From positions 806,001 to 870,000 of the forward strand of contig NZ_OCTN01000001.1 of the NCBI RefSeq assembly GCF_900231835.1: a DNA stretch of 64,000 bases, in the 5' to 3' direction. The notes below the pieces were generated by a model. That model saw nothing but the letters and a program-made list of their open reading frames with translations. It was not told the origin of the DNA and did not search any database. Below, piece after piece: positions 1 to 11,055 of the stretch. Every line of letters starts with the position of its first letter. The stretch's first letter is position 1. Source of the stretch: Pontivivens marinum (lineage in GTDB: Bacteria; Pseudomonadota; Alphaproteobacteria; Rhodobacterales; Rhodobacteraceae). The position numbers and the translations under genes were made by a program.

Positions 1-633
1 TTCACACTGGATTCGACGCAAAGCCTCAGCATCACCGCTGAAAACCCGAACGCCGATCCTGTGCTGTCGCTCTATGACGACTTCGGCCAATTGCTGGCAG
101 AAAACGACGATTTCGACGGGCTGAATTCCCGCATCGATTTCATCGACGGGCTTCAGGCAGGCACATATTGCATCGCGCTCGAATCGCTTAGCGACGAATT
201 TGCACCTGTAACCGTAACGGTCAGTGAGTTCAGCGAGCAGCAATACATGCAGAACCTGTACAACATGGCAGATGCCAGCCCACCGCTGGATGGCAGCTAT
301 CCGGTTGAGGCACTGGGCACGCTAGACACCCGCCTGCGCCGCGATGTGCGTGACGGCGACAACCTGACTTGGTTCAGCTTCGAAGTGACCGAATCCGGTC
401 TGGTATTGATTGAAGGCATCGCAACCGCAGGCAGTGACCCAATGCTGACCCTGTTCGATGATCTGGGACGTCGCATCGACCAGAACGACGATATCGGCGG
501 CAGCTACGATTCGCAGATCGCGGCACGTGTGAACCCCGGCACCTATGTGCTCGCGGTTGGTCGGCCCGGTGGCTATTACGGCACCCCCGGCATGACACGT
601 CTGGCAATCCAGCGGTTCGTAACCGCCCAGTAA
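1..633 (+). CDS. PPC-type repeat protein, 5' end outside the window
   Basis: The frame is open to base 1, so this is the C-terminal 210 codons of a larger protein. Two beta-sandwich modules resembling the bacterial pre-peptidase C-terminal (PPC) domain are visible, at about residues 21-62 and 147-205 of the visible part. Each has a 'LSLYDDFGQ' or 'LTLFDDLGR' strand, an acidic 'NDD' turn and a 'GTYxxA' closing strand. Such modules occur in secreted or surface proteins and are usually accessory binding domains, so export is inferred. No catalytic domain lies in the visible part. A strong intrinsic terminator follows 31 bases after the stop. Confidence 0.7.
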   Translation, partial: FTLDSTQSLSITAENPNADPVLSLYDDFGQLLAENDDFDGLNSRIDFIDGLQAGTYCIALESLSDEFAPVTVTVSEFSEQQYMQNLYNMADASPPLDGSYPVEALGTLDTRLRRDVRDGDNLTWFSFEVTESGLVLIEGIATAGSDPMLTLFDDLGRRIDQNDDIGGSYDSQIAARVNPGTYVLAVGRPGGYYGTPGMTRLAIQRFVTAQ

Positions 634-663
634 TTGCCCTGACGGCAGCGTTTATGATTGAGG

Positions 664-695
664 CGGACCGGATGTTAACGCATCTGGTCCGTTTT
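664..695 (+). terminator. Rho-independent terminator after the PPC gene
   Basis: An 11-bp stem (664-674 with 681-691, one G-U pair) and a 6-base loop are followed directly by TTTT. This is the best-formed terminator in the window and isolates the PPC gene from rlmN. Confidence 0.8.
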
Positions 696-837
696 GCTAT
701 TCCGGGTGCACAGAGCATTCCATTGCGTAACCGCAACGATGGCGGGCTGCACCACGAGGCCCCCTGATTTATCGTCCGTATAGTCACATCCGCTGACATC
801 TGGCCAAGCACCGCAATATTTGCTAAGGAGCGGTCTA

Positions 838-866
838 CGCCTCCTCCTCACCGGGGAGGCGTCTTT
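838..866 (+). promoter_or_regulatory. Leader hairpin upstream of rlmN
   Basis: A 7-bp stem (CGCCTCC at 838-844, GGAGGCG at 855-861) has a 10-base loop and is followed by TCTTTG, 16-20 bases before the rlmN start. The 5' arm plus loop gives CCTCCTCCTC, which is anti-Shine-Dalgarno-like, and the 3' arm carries GGAGG. It may be an attenuator-type terminator or a small RNA end. I have only the sequence shape to support this. Confidence 0.4.
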
Positions 867-881
867 GTTGGAGTATGACCG

Positions 882-2051
882 ATGACCGATGCCACAGCCC
901 CCATCACGCAGGATCTGATGACGATCAAGCGTGCGCCCATTGTCGGATTGCCAAACCTGGTTGGCATGACACGACCACAGCTGCGCGAAGCACTGATTGG
1001 TGCCGGAACGCCTGAAAAACAGGCGAAAATGCGCGTGGGGCAGGTCTGGAGCTGGATCTACAACAAGGGCGTCTATGATTTCGAGTCCATGACCAATCTG
1101 GCAAAGCCGTTCCGCGCGATGCTGGCCGAAAATTTCCGCGTGACGCTGCCCGAAATCGTGACCAAGCAAGTTTCGACAGATGGCACCCGCAAGTACCTGT
1201 TGCGCATCGAGGGCGGGCACGAGGTTGAGGCCGTCTACATCCCCGAAAAGGATCGCGGAACGCTGTGTATCTCATCCCAAGTGGGCTGCACGCTGACCTG
1301 CTCGTTCTGCCATACCGGCACGCAAAAGCTGGTTCGCAACCTGACCCCCGCCGAGATTATTGGCCAGGTTCTGCTGTGCCGCGATGATCTGGGCGAGTGG
1401 GAAAAGGGACCGGATGACAAGCGCCTGCTGTCCAACATCGTTCTGATGGGCATGGGTGAGCCGCTGTACAATTTCGATGCCGTGCGCGACGCGATGAAAA
1501 TCGCGATGGACCCGGAGGGCGTCGCCCTGTCTCGCCGCCGCATCACCCTGTCCACATCCGGCGTTGTGCCTGAAATCATCCGCACCGGCGATGAAATCGG
1601 CTGTATGCTGGCAATCTCCTTCCACGCGACGACAAATGATGTGCGCGACAAACTGGTCCCGATCAACAAGCGCTGGAACATCGACGCCCTGCTACAGGCC
1701 TGCCGCGACTATCCACGGCTCAGCAATTCCGAGCGGATCACCTTTGAATATGTCATGCTGCGCGGCATCAATGACAGTGATGAGGACGCCCACCGTCTGG
1801 TTAAATTGATCGACGGCATTCCGGCGAAGATCAACCTAATCCCGTTCAACCCATGGCCCGGCGCGCCCTATGAACGCTCCACCCGCAAACGGATCGAGGC
1901 ATTCGGCGACATCGTGAACGCCGCCGGTTATGCCAGCCCCGTTCGCCGCCCCCGTGGCGAGGATATCATGGCCGCCTGTGGTCAGTTGAAATCCGCAACC
2001 GAGCGTGAGCGGAAATCCCGTAAACAAATCGCCGAGGAAGCCGGTTTGTAA
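882..2051 (+). CDS. rlmN: 23S rRNA (adenine2503-C2)/tRNA methyltransferase RlmN
   Basis: A radical-SAM enzyme of 389 residues that methylates C2 of A2503 in 23S rRNA and A37 of some tRNAs in the cytoplasm. The 4Fe-4S/SAM motif CxxxCxxC is Cys136-Cys140-Cys143. The two further catalytic cysteines of the family are present, Cys129 (seven before the cluster) and Cys366 (in 'MAACGQ'), with the same 230-residue spacing as in E. coli RlmN. The start is ATG 882 with GGAG at 870-873; an ATG at 875 is out of frame. It lies alone, convergent with recQ, with an intergenic repeat directly behind it. Confidence 0.96.
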   Translation: MTDATAPITQDLMTIKRAPIVGLPNLVGMTRPQLREALIGAGTPEKQAKMRVGQVWSWIYNKGVYDFESMTNLAKPFRAMLAENFRVTLPEIVTKQVSTDGTRKYLLRIEGGHEVEAVYIPEKDRGTLCISSQVGCTLTCSFCHTGTQKLVRNLTPAEIIGQVLLCRDDLGEWEKGPDDKRLLSNIVLMGMGEPLYNFDAVRDAMKIAMDPEGVALSRRRITLSTSGVVPEIIRTGDEIGCMLAISFHATTNDVRDKLVPINKRWNIDALLQACRDYPRLSNSERITFEYVMLRGINDSDEDAHRLVKLIDGIPAKINLIPFNPWPGAPYERSTRKRIEAFGDIVNAAGYASPVRRPRGEDIMAACGQLKSATERERKSRKQIAEEAGL

Positions 2052-2058
2052 GAAAGCT

Positions 2059-2093
2059 GCCTGCGGCGCGGATATTTCCAGAATGCGATATGG
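2059..2093 (+). repeat. Intergenic repeat, copy 1
   Basis: A 35-base element beginning GCCTGCGGCGCGGATATTT and ending GAATGCGATATGG, eight bases after the rlmN stop. It matches copy 4 (33872-33906, opposite orientation) at 33 of 35 positions. With copy 2 it forms a long imperfect inverted repeat between the convergent genes rlmN and recQ. Confidence 0.75.
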
Positions 2094-2119
2094 TCAGGCA
2101 ATACCAAGCCCCTACGGCC

Positions 2120-2149
2120 TCGCATTCGCTAAATATCCCCGCCGGAGGC
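2120..2149 (-). repeat. Intergenic repeat, copy 2
   Basis: Read on the minus strand it begins GCCTCCGGCGGGGATATTT and ends GAATGCGA, facing copy 1. The convergent arrangement could give a bidirectional transcription terminator. That role is inferred; there is no T-tract. Confidence 0.7.
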
Positions 2150-2156
2150 TCAGCTA

Positions 2157-4211
2157 TCAGCCATGTTCAGCGATGAGGGCTATGAAATCCGCCCCGAACC
2201 GCTGCACCCGCGCCTCATCCATCCCCTTGATCCGTGACAATGCGTCGATGCTGCTCGGCTTTGCCTCGGCAATGCGGGCGATGGTGGTGGTGGGGCAGTC
2301 TAGCCGCTTGGCCGTGCCATCGCTGCCATAGGCCAGATCGCGCTGCATTTCGTGTAAGCGATCCAGCAGGTCGCCATTGCCCCGTGCGGCGGCTTTCATT
2401 TTCGCGGGATGCACCTCTGGCTCGGCATCGCCTGTCAGTACCTCTAGGAAGATGCGGCCGAACTTCTCCAGCTTCTTTGCGCCAACGCCGGGCAATGCGG
2501 CAAAGGCATCCAGATTTTGCGGTTTCGCATCCACCATCGCAACCAATGTACGGTCGGGAAAGATGACATAGGCGGGCACTTTTGCTGCCTCGGCCAGTTC
2601 GCGCCGTTTGGATTTCAGCGCCCATAGTAGCGGCTCGTCGGCCTCCTGCACCATCGCCTCAACTCGTGGACGCTTGCGATCGCGGCGGTCGATGCTGTCC
2701 TTGCGCAATGTCAGGCTTTGCTCACCCTTCAGGATCGGGCGGGCGGCTTCGGTCAGACGCAGCGCGTTGTGGCGCGAGGGGTCGGGGCGCACCAGATCCA
2801 GCGCCATGAGCTGCCGGAACAGGGTTTGCCACTGCTTGCGGCTATATTCACGACCAATGGCGAAGGTTGAGATTTTGTCATGGCCGCGGGCCAGAACTTT
2901 CTCCGTTTCCTCACCCAACAGAATGTCGATCAGATGGCTGGCCCCGAACCACTCCTCGGCGCGGAACACGGTGGACAGGGCCTTACGCGCCGCATCTGTC
3001 GCATCAAAGGTTTCGGGCTTGTCGATGCACAGGTCACAATTGCCACAGGGCTGGGGCATAACCTCACCGAAATAGGCCAACAGGGTTTGGCGGCGACAGA
3101 CTGGTGCCTCGGCCAGCGCGAGCAATGTGTTCAGGCGGGCATGATCGGCCTGCTTACGCTCAACATGGGCCAGACCCTCCTCGATCTGCGCGCGGCGCAG
3201 ACGGATATCGTCGGGACCGTAGAGTGTTAGCGTTTCCGCCGGATCACCGTCGCGGCCTGCGCGGCCGATTTCCTGATAGTAACTCTCGATACTTTTGGGC
3301 AGATCGGCGTGCATCACGTAGCGGATGTCGGGTTTATCGACGCCCATGCCGAACGCAATGGTGGCGACAACGACAAGACCATCCTCGGTCTGGAACCGCG
3401 CCTCGGCCTGTCGCCGGTCGTCGGGGTCCATGCCTGCATGATAGCTGAGCGCGCTAACGCCTGCTTCGCGTAGAGCCTGCGCCAGCACCTCCGTCTTGTT
3501 CCGCGAGGCGGCGTAGATGATGCCGGATCGCCCCTTGCGCGCCACAGCGAAGTCCAGCAACTGGCGGCGGGGTTGGTTCTTGGCCTGAAATGCGAGCGTC
3601 AGGTTGGGGCGGTCGAACCCTTGCAGGAATGTCCGTGGCTCGGCCCCATCGAACAGGCGCTCAACGATTTCAGCACGGGTTTCGGCATCGGCGGTGGCGG
3701 TAAAGGCGGTGGTTTGCACGCCCAGCGTTCGGCGCAGCTCACCAATGCGCAGGTAATCGGGCCGGAAATCGTGGCCCCACTGGCTGACGCAATGGGCCTC
3801 ATCCACCGCTATCATAGTAACACCAGCGCGGCGCAGCAGACGTTCTGTCCCACCAGCGGCCAGACGTTCGGGCGCGATATATAGCAGGCGCAAAGTGCCA
3901 TCATCGATGGCGGCAAAGACTTCCTCGTTCTCCTCCTCCGTATTGGCGGAGGTTAGCGCACCGGCCACAACACCTGCCGCATGCAGGGCACGGACCTGAT
4001 CGCGCATCAGGGCAATCAGCGGGGAAATCACGACCGTCACGCCATCCCGCGCCAGCGAGGGTAGCTGATAGCACAGCGACTTTCCTCCACCGGTGGGCAT
4101 AATCGCCAGCACATCCTGACCGGCGGCCACGGCCTCGACGATTTCCTCCTGTCCGGGGCGGAAGCCGTCAAAGCCGAATACGGATGAGAGAAGCGGGGTC
4201 AAATCGTTCAT
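2157..4211 (-). CDS. recQ: ATP-dependent DNA helicase RecQ
   Basis: A 3'-5' superfamily-2 helicase of 684 residues acting in recombination and fork repair. Visible in order are the Walker A region 'PTGGGKSLCYQ', the DEAH box and aromatic loop 'VDEAHCVSQWGHDFRPDY', helicase C motifs ('ATIAFGMGVDKPDIRYV', 'QEIGRAGRDG'), zinc-site cysteines in 'CGNCDLC', a winged-helix region and an HRDC domain around 'LPGVGAKKLEKFG'. A second short helical segment forms the C terminus. The start is placed at ATG 4211 ('MNDLTPLL'). The frame runs 92 codons further upstream but would overlap the divergent mscS gene and has no helicase homology. Confidence 0.95.
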   Translation of the reverse strand: MNDLTPLLSSVFGFDGFRPGQEEIVEAVAAGQDVLAIMPTGGGKSLCYQLPSLARDGVTVVISPLIALMRDQVRALHAAGVVAGALTSANTEEENEEVFAAIDDGTLRLLYIAPERLAAGGTERLLRRAGVTMIAVDEAHCVSQWGHDFRPDYLRIGELRRTLGVQTTAFTATADAETRAEIVERLFDGAEPRTFLQGFDRPNLTLAFQAKNQPRRQLLDFAVARKGRSGIIYAASRNKTEVLAQALREAGVSALSYHAGMDPDDRRQAEARFQTEDGLVVVATIAFGMGVDKPDIRYVMHADLPKSIESYYQEIGRAGRDGDPAETLTLYGPDDIRLRRAQIEEGLAHVERKQADHARLNTLLALAEAPVCRRQTLLAYFGEVMPQPCGNCDLCIDKPETFDATDAARKALSTVFRAEEWFGASHLIDILLGEETEKVLARGHDKISTFAIGREYSRKQWQTLFRQLMALDLVRPDPSRHNALRLTEAARPILKGEQSLTLRKDSIDRRDRKRPRVEAMVQEADEPLLWALKSKRRELAEAAKVPAYVIFPDRTLVAMVDAKPQNLDAFAALPGVGAKKLEKFGRIFLEVLTGDAEPEVHPAKMKAAARGNGDLLDRLHEMQRDLAYGSDGTAKRLDCPTTTIARIAEAKPSSIDALSRIKGMDEARVQRFGADFIALIAEHG

Positions 4212-4332
4212 GGGGGCGGGTTTAACGGCCTTCGGCGGCAGCTTCCAGACGCGATCCGCGACGGCAGGCTTGGCAATCGGGTCCAATGCCGCATATCCAT
4301 GCGCCAAATGTGCATAAATAGGAGAATATGAA

Positions 4333-5112
4333 ATGGAATGGTGGCTTGAGCTAATCTTTGACGTCCTCGTCGCGGGCGTCATCGCAATTGTGGCGTTTAT
4401 CGTCGCAGGTTTCGTGAACCGGCAGATCCGCAACCTTGGCAAACGGCATGAGCGCTTTGACGAGACGCTGTTCAACTTCCTCGGCACGGTTGCGCGCTAT
4501 GTGGTTCTGACCTTTGCGCTGATCTTTATTCTGGCGCGCTTTGGCATTCAGACCGCGTCACTGATCGCGGTTATCGGTGCTGCCGGTTTGGCCATTGGTC
4601 TGGCATTGCAGGGCACGCTGTCTAACCTTGCCTCGGGTCTGATGCTGCTGGCATTCCGCCCGTTCAAGATCGGCGATTATATCGAGGCAGGCGGGCAAAG
4701 CGGCACCGTCACCGAAATCGCGCTGTTTACATGTGAGCTGACGACCCCTGACAACATTCAGGTCTTTGTTCCCAATGGCGATATCTGGTCCGGCGCGATC
4801 CGAAATTACAGCTTCCACGACAATCGCCGCGTCGATCTGGTTTTCGGCGTTGGCTACGGCGCGAACCTGAAGTTGGCCGAGGAGGTCATCCGCGCCACCC
4901 TGGCCCAGGAAGAGCGCATTCACGACGATCAGCCAATTTTCGTGAAAGTTACCTCGCTGGGTGACAGCTCGGTTGATTTCACGGTTCGTGTCTGGGCCTC
5001 CAGCGCGGATTTCTGGAACGTGAAGTTCGATCTGATGCAGGCCGTGAAGGAAGCGATGGATGCCGCGAATATCGACATCCCGTTCCCCACACGCACGATC
5101 ATCAACGCGTAA
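4333..5112 (+). CDS. Small-conductance mechanosensitive channel, MscS family
   Basis: An inner-membrane tension-gated channel (259 residues) of the minimal MscS architecture. Hydrophobic segments lie at about residues 5-27, 50-70 and 75-105. The last is the pore-lining Gly/Ala-rich helix ('GAAGLAIGLALQGTLSNLASG'-like pattern), followed by the beta domain ('RPFKIGDYI', 'VFVPNGDIWSGAIRNYS') and a C-terminal alpha/beta domain. The start ATG 4333 has AGGAG eight bases upstream; an ATG at 4328 is out of frame. It is divergent from recQ and convergent with the RNA methyltransferase. Its expected role is release of solutes on hypo-osmotic shock. Confidence 0.93.
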   Translation: MEWWLELIFDVLVAGVIAIVAFIVAGFVNRQIRNLGKRHERFDETLFNFLGTVARYVVLTFALIFILARFGIQTASLIAVIGAAGLAIGLALQGTLSNLASGLMLLAFRPFKIGDYIEAGGQSGTVTEIALFTCELTTPDNIQVFVPNGDIWSGAIRNYSFHDNRRVDLVFGVGYGANLKLAEEVIRATLAQEERIHDDQPIFVKVTSLGDSSVDFTVRVWASSADFWNVKFDLMQAVKEAMDAANIDIPFPTRTIINA

Positions 5113-5121
5113 AGCATATTT

Positions 5122-5145
5122 TGCGGGCGGTTCACGCCGCCCGCA
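5122..5145. terminator. Hairpin between convergent mscS and methyltransferase genes
   Basis: A perfect 9-bp stem (TGCGGGCGG/CCGCCCGCA) with a 6-base loop fills the 35-base gap between two convergent stop codons. There is no good T-tract on either strand, so the termination function is inferred from position. Confidence 0.55.
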
Positions 5146-5147
5146 GA

Positions 5148-6362
5148 TCACTTGGTAAAGGTGGCCGTCAATTCGATATGCGGCGACCAACGGAACTGGT
5201 CGATCACCCGAACCGATCCCATCGTGTAACCCGCATTGGTCAGCACCTCCGCATCGCGGGCAAAGGTCACGGGATTGCAGGACACAAACACAATCGTCTT
5301 GATCGCGCTTTGCGCCAGCTCCGCGATTTGCGAGGCGGCACCTGCGCGGGGCGGATCGATGACAACAGCGTCATAGCCCTTTAGCTCACTCGACAACATC
5401 GGGCGGCGGAACAGGTCACGGTTTTCCGTGGTGATCCGGTGCAATGCACCCTCGGTCCGGCGCCAGGCGGTTTCCAGCGCGGACAACATCGGGCCATCGT
5501 TTTCCACAGCATGAATTTCGGCATTTTCGGCCAGCGGCAGGGCAAATGTGCCGCAACCCGCAAACAGATCGACAATGCGCGATGCTTTGCCGACTGCCTG
5601 CTTGACCGTGGCCAGCAATGCGGCCTGACCGTGCGGGGTCGCCTGTAGGAACGCACCGGGCGGCGGCACGACACGGGCGCGGCCCATACGCTGTATCGGC
5701 GCATTGGCGCTGACGATCACCTCATCATTCCATGTCAGACGGGCGAGGTTGTGGCGGGTCGCGATCTCCGCCAGTTGGGGCAGCATCGGCCGCTCCAACT
5801 CATGCGCCTCATCAACGAACACATCCAGACCGGCCACGGACAGCGTCACGGACAGGCGAATCGTTGAGTTGCGGGACGCACCGATTGCGGTCAGTTCCTC
5901 CAGCGCGGGCATTGCGGCCAACACCTTGGGATCGACAACAGTGCATTCCTCAATCTCAACCAACTGGTTCGATCCGCGCTGGTGAAAGCCGACGCTGACC
6001 CCCTTGCGCGTGCGCCGTCCACCAAACACCGCGCGGCGGCGTGTGCCCGCAGGCGAGGTCGCCAAACCGCCAAATTTCATCTCGATACTGCGCGCGGACA
6101 GGGCGCGCCGCACGACATCGACCTTCCACTCCGCCACGAACGCATCTGCGCCATGCTGCACAGCGCATCCGCCACAGGTGCCGAAATGTTTGCACAATGG
6201 GTCCACACGGTGGGGCGATGCCGTCACCACGTTTTGCAAATCGCCCTTGGCGTTTACCTCAACCACTTCACCCGGCAAGGTATAGGGCACAAAGCGTTCA
6301 CCCCCGCCCTGCACCACGCCGTCGCCCTGATGGCCGAGCCTGTCTATCGTAATTTGTTCCAT
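5148..6362 (-). CDS. TRAM-domain class I SAM-dependent RNA methyltransferase (RlmC/RlmD/TrmA family)
   Basis: A 404-residue RNA uridine-C5 methyltransferase-like enzyme. The N-terminal TRAM fold ('DRLGHQGDGVV') is followed by the 4Fe-4S cysteines in 'CKHFGTCGGCAVQHG', a Rossmann SAM site ('VDLFAGCGTFALPLA') and the catalytic region 'VIDPPRAGA...FVSCNPVTFARDA' with the nucleophilic Cys. The target (23S rRNA U747/U1939 or tRNA U54) cannot be told from the sequence. I start at ATG 6362 ('MEQITIDRLG'), the usual family start. An in-frame ATG at 6383 adds seven residues, and neither has a clear Shine-Dalgarno site. Confidence 0.9.
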   Translation of the reverse strand: MEQITIDRLGHQGDGVVQGGGERFVPYTLPGEVVEVNAKGDLQNVVTASPHRVDPLCKHFGTCGGCAVQHGADAFVAEWKVDVVRRALSARSIEMKFGGLATSPAGTRRRAVFGGRRTRKGVSVGFHQRGSNQLVEIEECTVVDPKVLAAMPALEELTAIGASRNSTIRLSVTLSVAGLDVFVDEAHELERPMLPQLAEIATRHNLARLTWNDEVIVSANAPIQRMGRARVVPPPGAFLQATPHGQAALLATVKQAVGKASRIVDLFAGCGTFALPLAENAEIHAVENDGPMLSALETAWRRTEGALHRITTENRDLFRRPMLSSELKGYDAVVIDPPRAGAASQIAELAQSAIKTIVFVSCNPVTFARDAEVLTNAGYTMGSVRVIDQFRWSPHIELTATFTK

Positions 6363-6406
6363 ACATGCGCGATACACTGACAATCGACTGACCGCAGCAA
6401 AAAAAC

Positions 6407-6433
6407 TTGCTCACGCAGCGAAGCGTGCATAAT
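6407..6433 (+). promoter_or_regulatory. Candidate sigma70 promoter of the gcv operon
   Basis: TTGCTC (6407-6412) and CATAAT (6428-6433) are separated by 15 bases. This places transcription start near 6440, just before the riboswitch. The spacing is short and no start site has been measured. Confidence 0.45.
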
Positions 6434-6445
6434 GTGCCGCCATCT

Positions 6446-6595
6446 CACCGGGAGAACGCGGTTCGCCGCTGCCGAAGGAGCAACCGCCCCGGAAACTCTC
6501 AGGTTACAGGACCGGTGGGATAGCTAAAACTCTGGAGAGAGGCGCACGCGCCCGCCGACGGGATAACGATCTCAGGCAAAAGGACAGATGGGGCA
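6446..6595 (+). ncRNA. Tandem glycine riboswitch (gcvT element)
   Basis: Two consecutive aptamers are recognisable. The first runs from 'CACCGGGAGAAC' through 'GCCGAAGGAGCAA' to 'CTCTCAGG' and 'ACAGGACCGGTGG'. The second runs from 'CTCTGGAGAGAGGCGC' through 'GCCGACGGGATAAC' and 'CTCAGGCAAAAGGACAGA' to about 6595. These are the hallmark conserved loops of the glycine riboswitch family. It sits 50 bases upstream of gcvT. In known cases glycine binding turns on the glycine cleavage operon, so excess glycine would be degraded. The boundaries are approximate. Confidence 0.95.
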
Positions 6596-6644
6596 TCACG
6601 GACCGTGCGATTGTCGCGCGGCCAGATGCTACGGGGCTGCCTGA

Positions 6645-7730
6645 ATGTCAGATTTAAAAAACACACCGCTCGCACCACTGCATGCAACGCTTGGCGGTAA
6701 AATGGTGCCGTTCGCCGGTTGGGAAATGCCGGTTCAATATCCCATGGGCGTCATGCAGGAACACCTGCACACCCGCGAACATGCGGGCCTGTTCGATGTT
6801 AGCCATATGGGCCAGTTGCGGCTGGACGGCCCGAACAGGGTTGAGGCGCTGGAATCCCTGATGCCCGTCAACGTGGCGGAGCTAAAGGCCGGTCGCCAGC
6901 GTTACGGCCTGTTGACCGCTGCGAATGGCGGCATTCTGGACGATCTGATGTTCGCCAATATGGGCGACTGGATTTACGTTGTCGTTAACGCGGCCCGCGC
7001 CGATCATGACATCCCCCACATTCAATCCGTAACGCAGGCCACCGTGCTGGACCGCGCGCTGATCGCATTGCAGGGACCAAAGGCCGAGGACGCTCTGGCC
7101 GCGCTGAACGAAGATGTGCGCGATATGCGTTTCATGGATGCCCGCATCATGCCGTTGATTGATGGTGAGTGCATCGTCACCCGCTCCGGCTATTCCGGTG
7201 AGGACGGGTTCGAGATTTCGATCCCCCGTGATGAGGCCGTCGCCGTGGCCGAGGCCCTGCTGGAGCAGGACGGCGTTGCCCCCGTCGGGTTGGGCGCGCG
7301 TGACAGCCTGCGGCTTGAGGCCGGTTTGTGTCTGTACGGCAATGACCTCGACGAAAACACCACTCCGGTTGAGGGCGGCCTGATCTGGGCCATGCAGAAA
7401 CGCCGCCGCGAAAATGGCGGCTTCCCCGGTGCAGACATCATTCAGGCGCAACTGGCCAATGGAACCGGGCGTCAGCGCGTCGGATTGCAGCCGGGCGGGC
7501 GCGCCCCGATCCGCGCTGGCACCACCCTGCATGCCGAGGAAAACGGGCCGCAAATCGGCACCGTCACCTCGGGCACGTTCGGTCCGACATTTGGCGGGCC
7601 GGTGGCCATGGGCTATGTCGCGACAGGTCACACCGATAGTGACACCGAATTATTCGCGCATCTGCGTGGAAAATATGTTCCGATCAGGGTCGTAAACCTT
7701 CCCTTCGTTCAGCAGACCTACAAGAGGTAA
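6645..7730 (+). CDS. gcvT: Glycine cleavage system T protein (aminomethyltransferase)
   Basis: A 361-residue cytoplasmic enzyme. It takes the aminomethyl group from lipoyl-GcvH and gives 5,10-methylene-tetrahydrofolate plus ammonia. The N terminus '[18 protein letters not shown]' and the folate-binding region '[13 protein letters not shown]' are typical, and '[20 protein letters not shown]' is highly conserved in the family. It is the first gene of the operon behind the glycine riboswitch; the start at ATG 6645 has only a weak Shine-Dalgarno site. gcvH follows after five bases. Confidence 0.97.
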   Translation: MSDLKNTPLAPLHATLGGKMVPFAGWEMPVQYPMGVMQEHLHTREHAGLFDVSHMGQLRLDGPNRVEALESLMPVNVAELKAGRQRYGLLTAANGGILDDLMFANMGDWIYVVVNAARADHDIPHIQSVTQATVLDRALIALQGPKAEDALAALNEDVRDMRFMDARIMPLIDGECIVTRSGYSGEDGFEISIPRDEAVAVAEALLEQDGVAPVGLGARDSLRLEAGLCLYGNDLDENTTPVEGGLIWAMQKRRRENGGFPGADIIQAQLANGTGRQRVGLQPGGRAPIRAGTTLHAEENGPQIGTVTSGTFGPTFGGPVAMGYVATGHTDSDTELFAHLRGKYVPIRVVNLPFVQQTYKR

Positions 7731-7735
7731 CTCCA

Positions 7736-8101
7736 ATGACAGTCAAATATACCGAAGAGCATGAATGGCTGAAAGTCGATGGTGACGAGGTCATCGTCGG
7801 CATTACCGAGCATGCGCAGGGCCAGCTCGGCGATCTGGTTTTCGTCGAATTGCCAGAGCCGGGCGTCAAGGTCACGAAAGACGAGGAAATCGTCGTGATC
7901 GAGAGCGTTAAGGCCGCATCCGACATTATGGCGCCCCTCGACGGTGAGATCACCGCCGTGAACGACAAAATCGTCGAGACGCCCAGCCTCGTAAACGAGG
8001 ACCCGCTCGAAGATGGCTGGTTCTTCCGCATGAAGCTGGATGATCCGTCCGAGATGGACGACCTGATGGACGAGGCTGCCTACAAGGCATTCATCGACTG
8101 A
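7736..8101 (+). CDS. gcvH: Glycine cleavage system H protein (lipoyl carrier)
   Basis: A 121-residue shuttle that carries the aminomethyl intermediate on a lipoyl group from GcvP to GcvT. The lipoylation lysine is Lys59 in 'ESVKAASDI', and the flanking beta-hairpin and C-terminal '[13 protein letters not shown]' match the family. It starts five bases after gcvT, with AGAGG overlapping the end of that gene. A 9-bp hairpin and a 73-base spacer separate it from gcvP. Confidence 0.97.
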   Translation: MTVKYTEEHEWLKVDGDEVIVGITEHAQGQLGDLVFVELPEPGVKVTKDEEIVVIESVKAASDIMAPLDGEITAVNDKIVETPSLVNEDPLEDGWFFRMKLDDPSEMDDLMDEAAYKAFID

Positions 8102-8107
8102 CCCCTA

Positions 8108-8132
8108 TGGTCCCGACCCCGTGTCGGGACCA
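8108..8132 (+). promoter_or_regulatory. Intra-operon hairpin between gcvH and gcvP
   Basis: A perfect 9-bp stem (TGGTCCCGA 8108-8116, TCGGGACCA 8124-8132) with a 7-base loop and no T-tract. It is probably an mRNA stabilising or processing element, since gcvP is expected to be in the same transcript. This is inference from structure only. Confidence 0.45.
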
Positions 8133-8174
8133 CATTCCCCTCCTCCGCGTGTACCCCAGACAGGATGACCCCCC

Positions 8175-11015
<2,841 letters not shown>

Positions 11016-11023
11016 TAACACCT

Positions 11024-11047
11024 GCGGGCGGGGTTCGCCCTGCCCGC
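11024..11047 (+). promoter_or_regulatory. Hairpin after gcvP
   Basis: A 10-bp stem with one G-U pair and a TTCG loop starts nine bases after the gcvP stop and ends nine bases before the acyltransferase start. No T-tract follows. It may reduce read-through or protect the gcv mRNA 3' end. Confidence 0.45.
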
Positions 11048-11055
11048 ACCACCAT

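Noticed and set aside
4212-4487. N-terminal extension of RecQ to 4487
   Set aside because: It would overlap the divergent mscS coding region and its ribosome-binding site, and the added residues have no helicase similarity.
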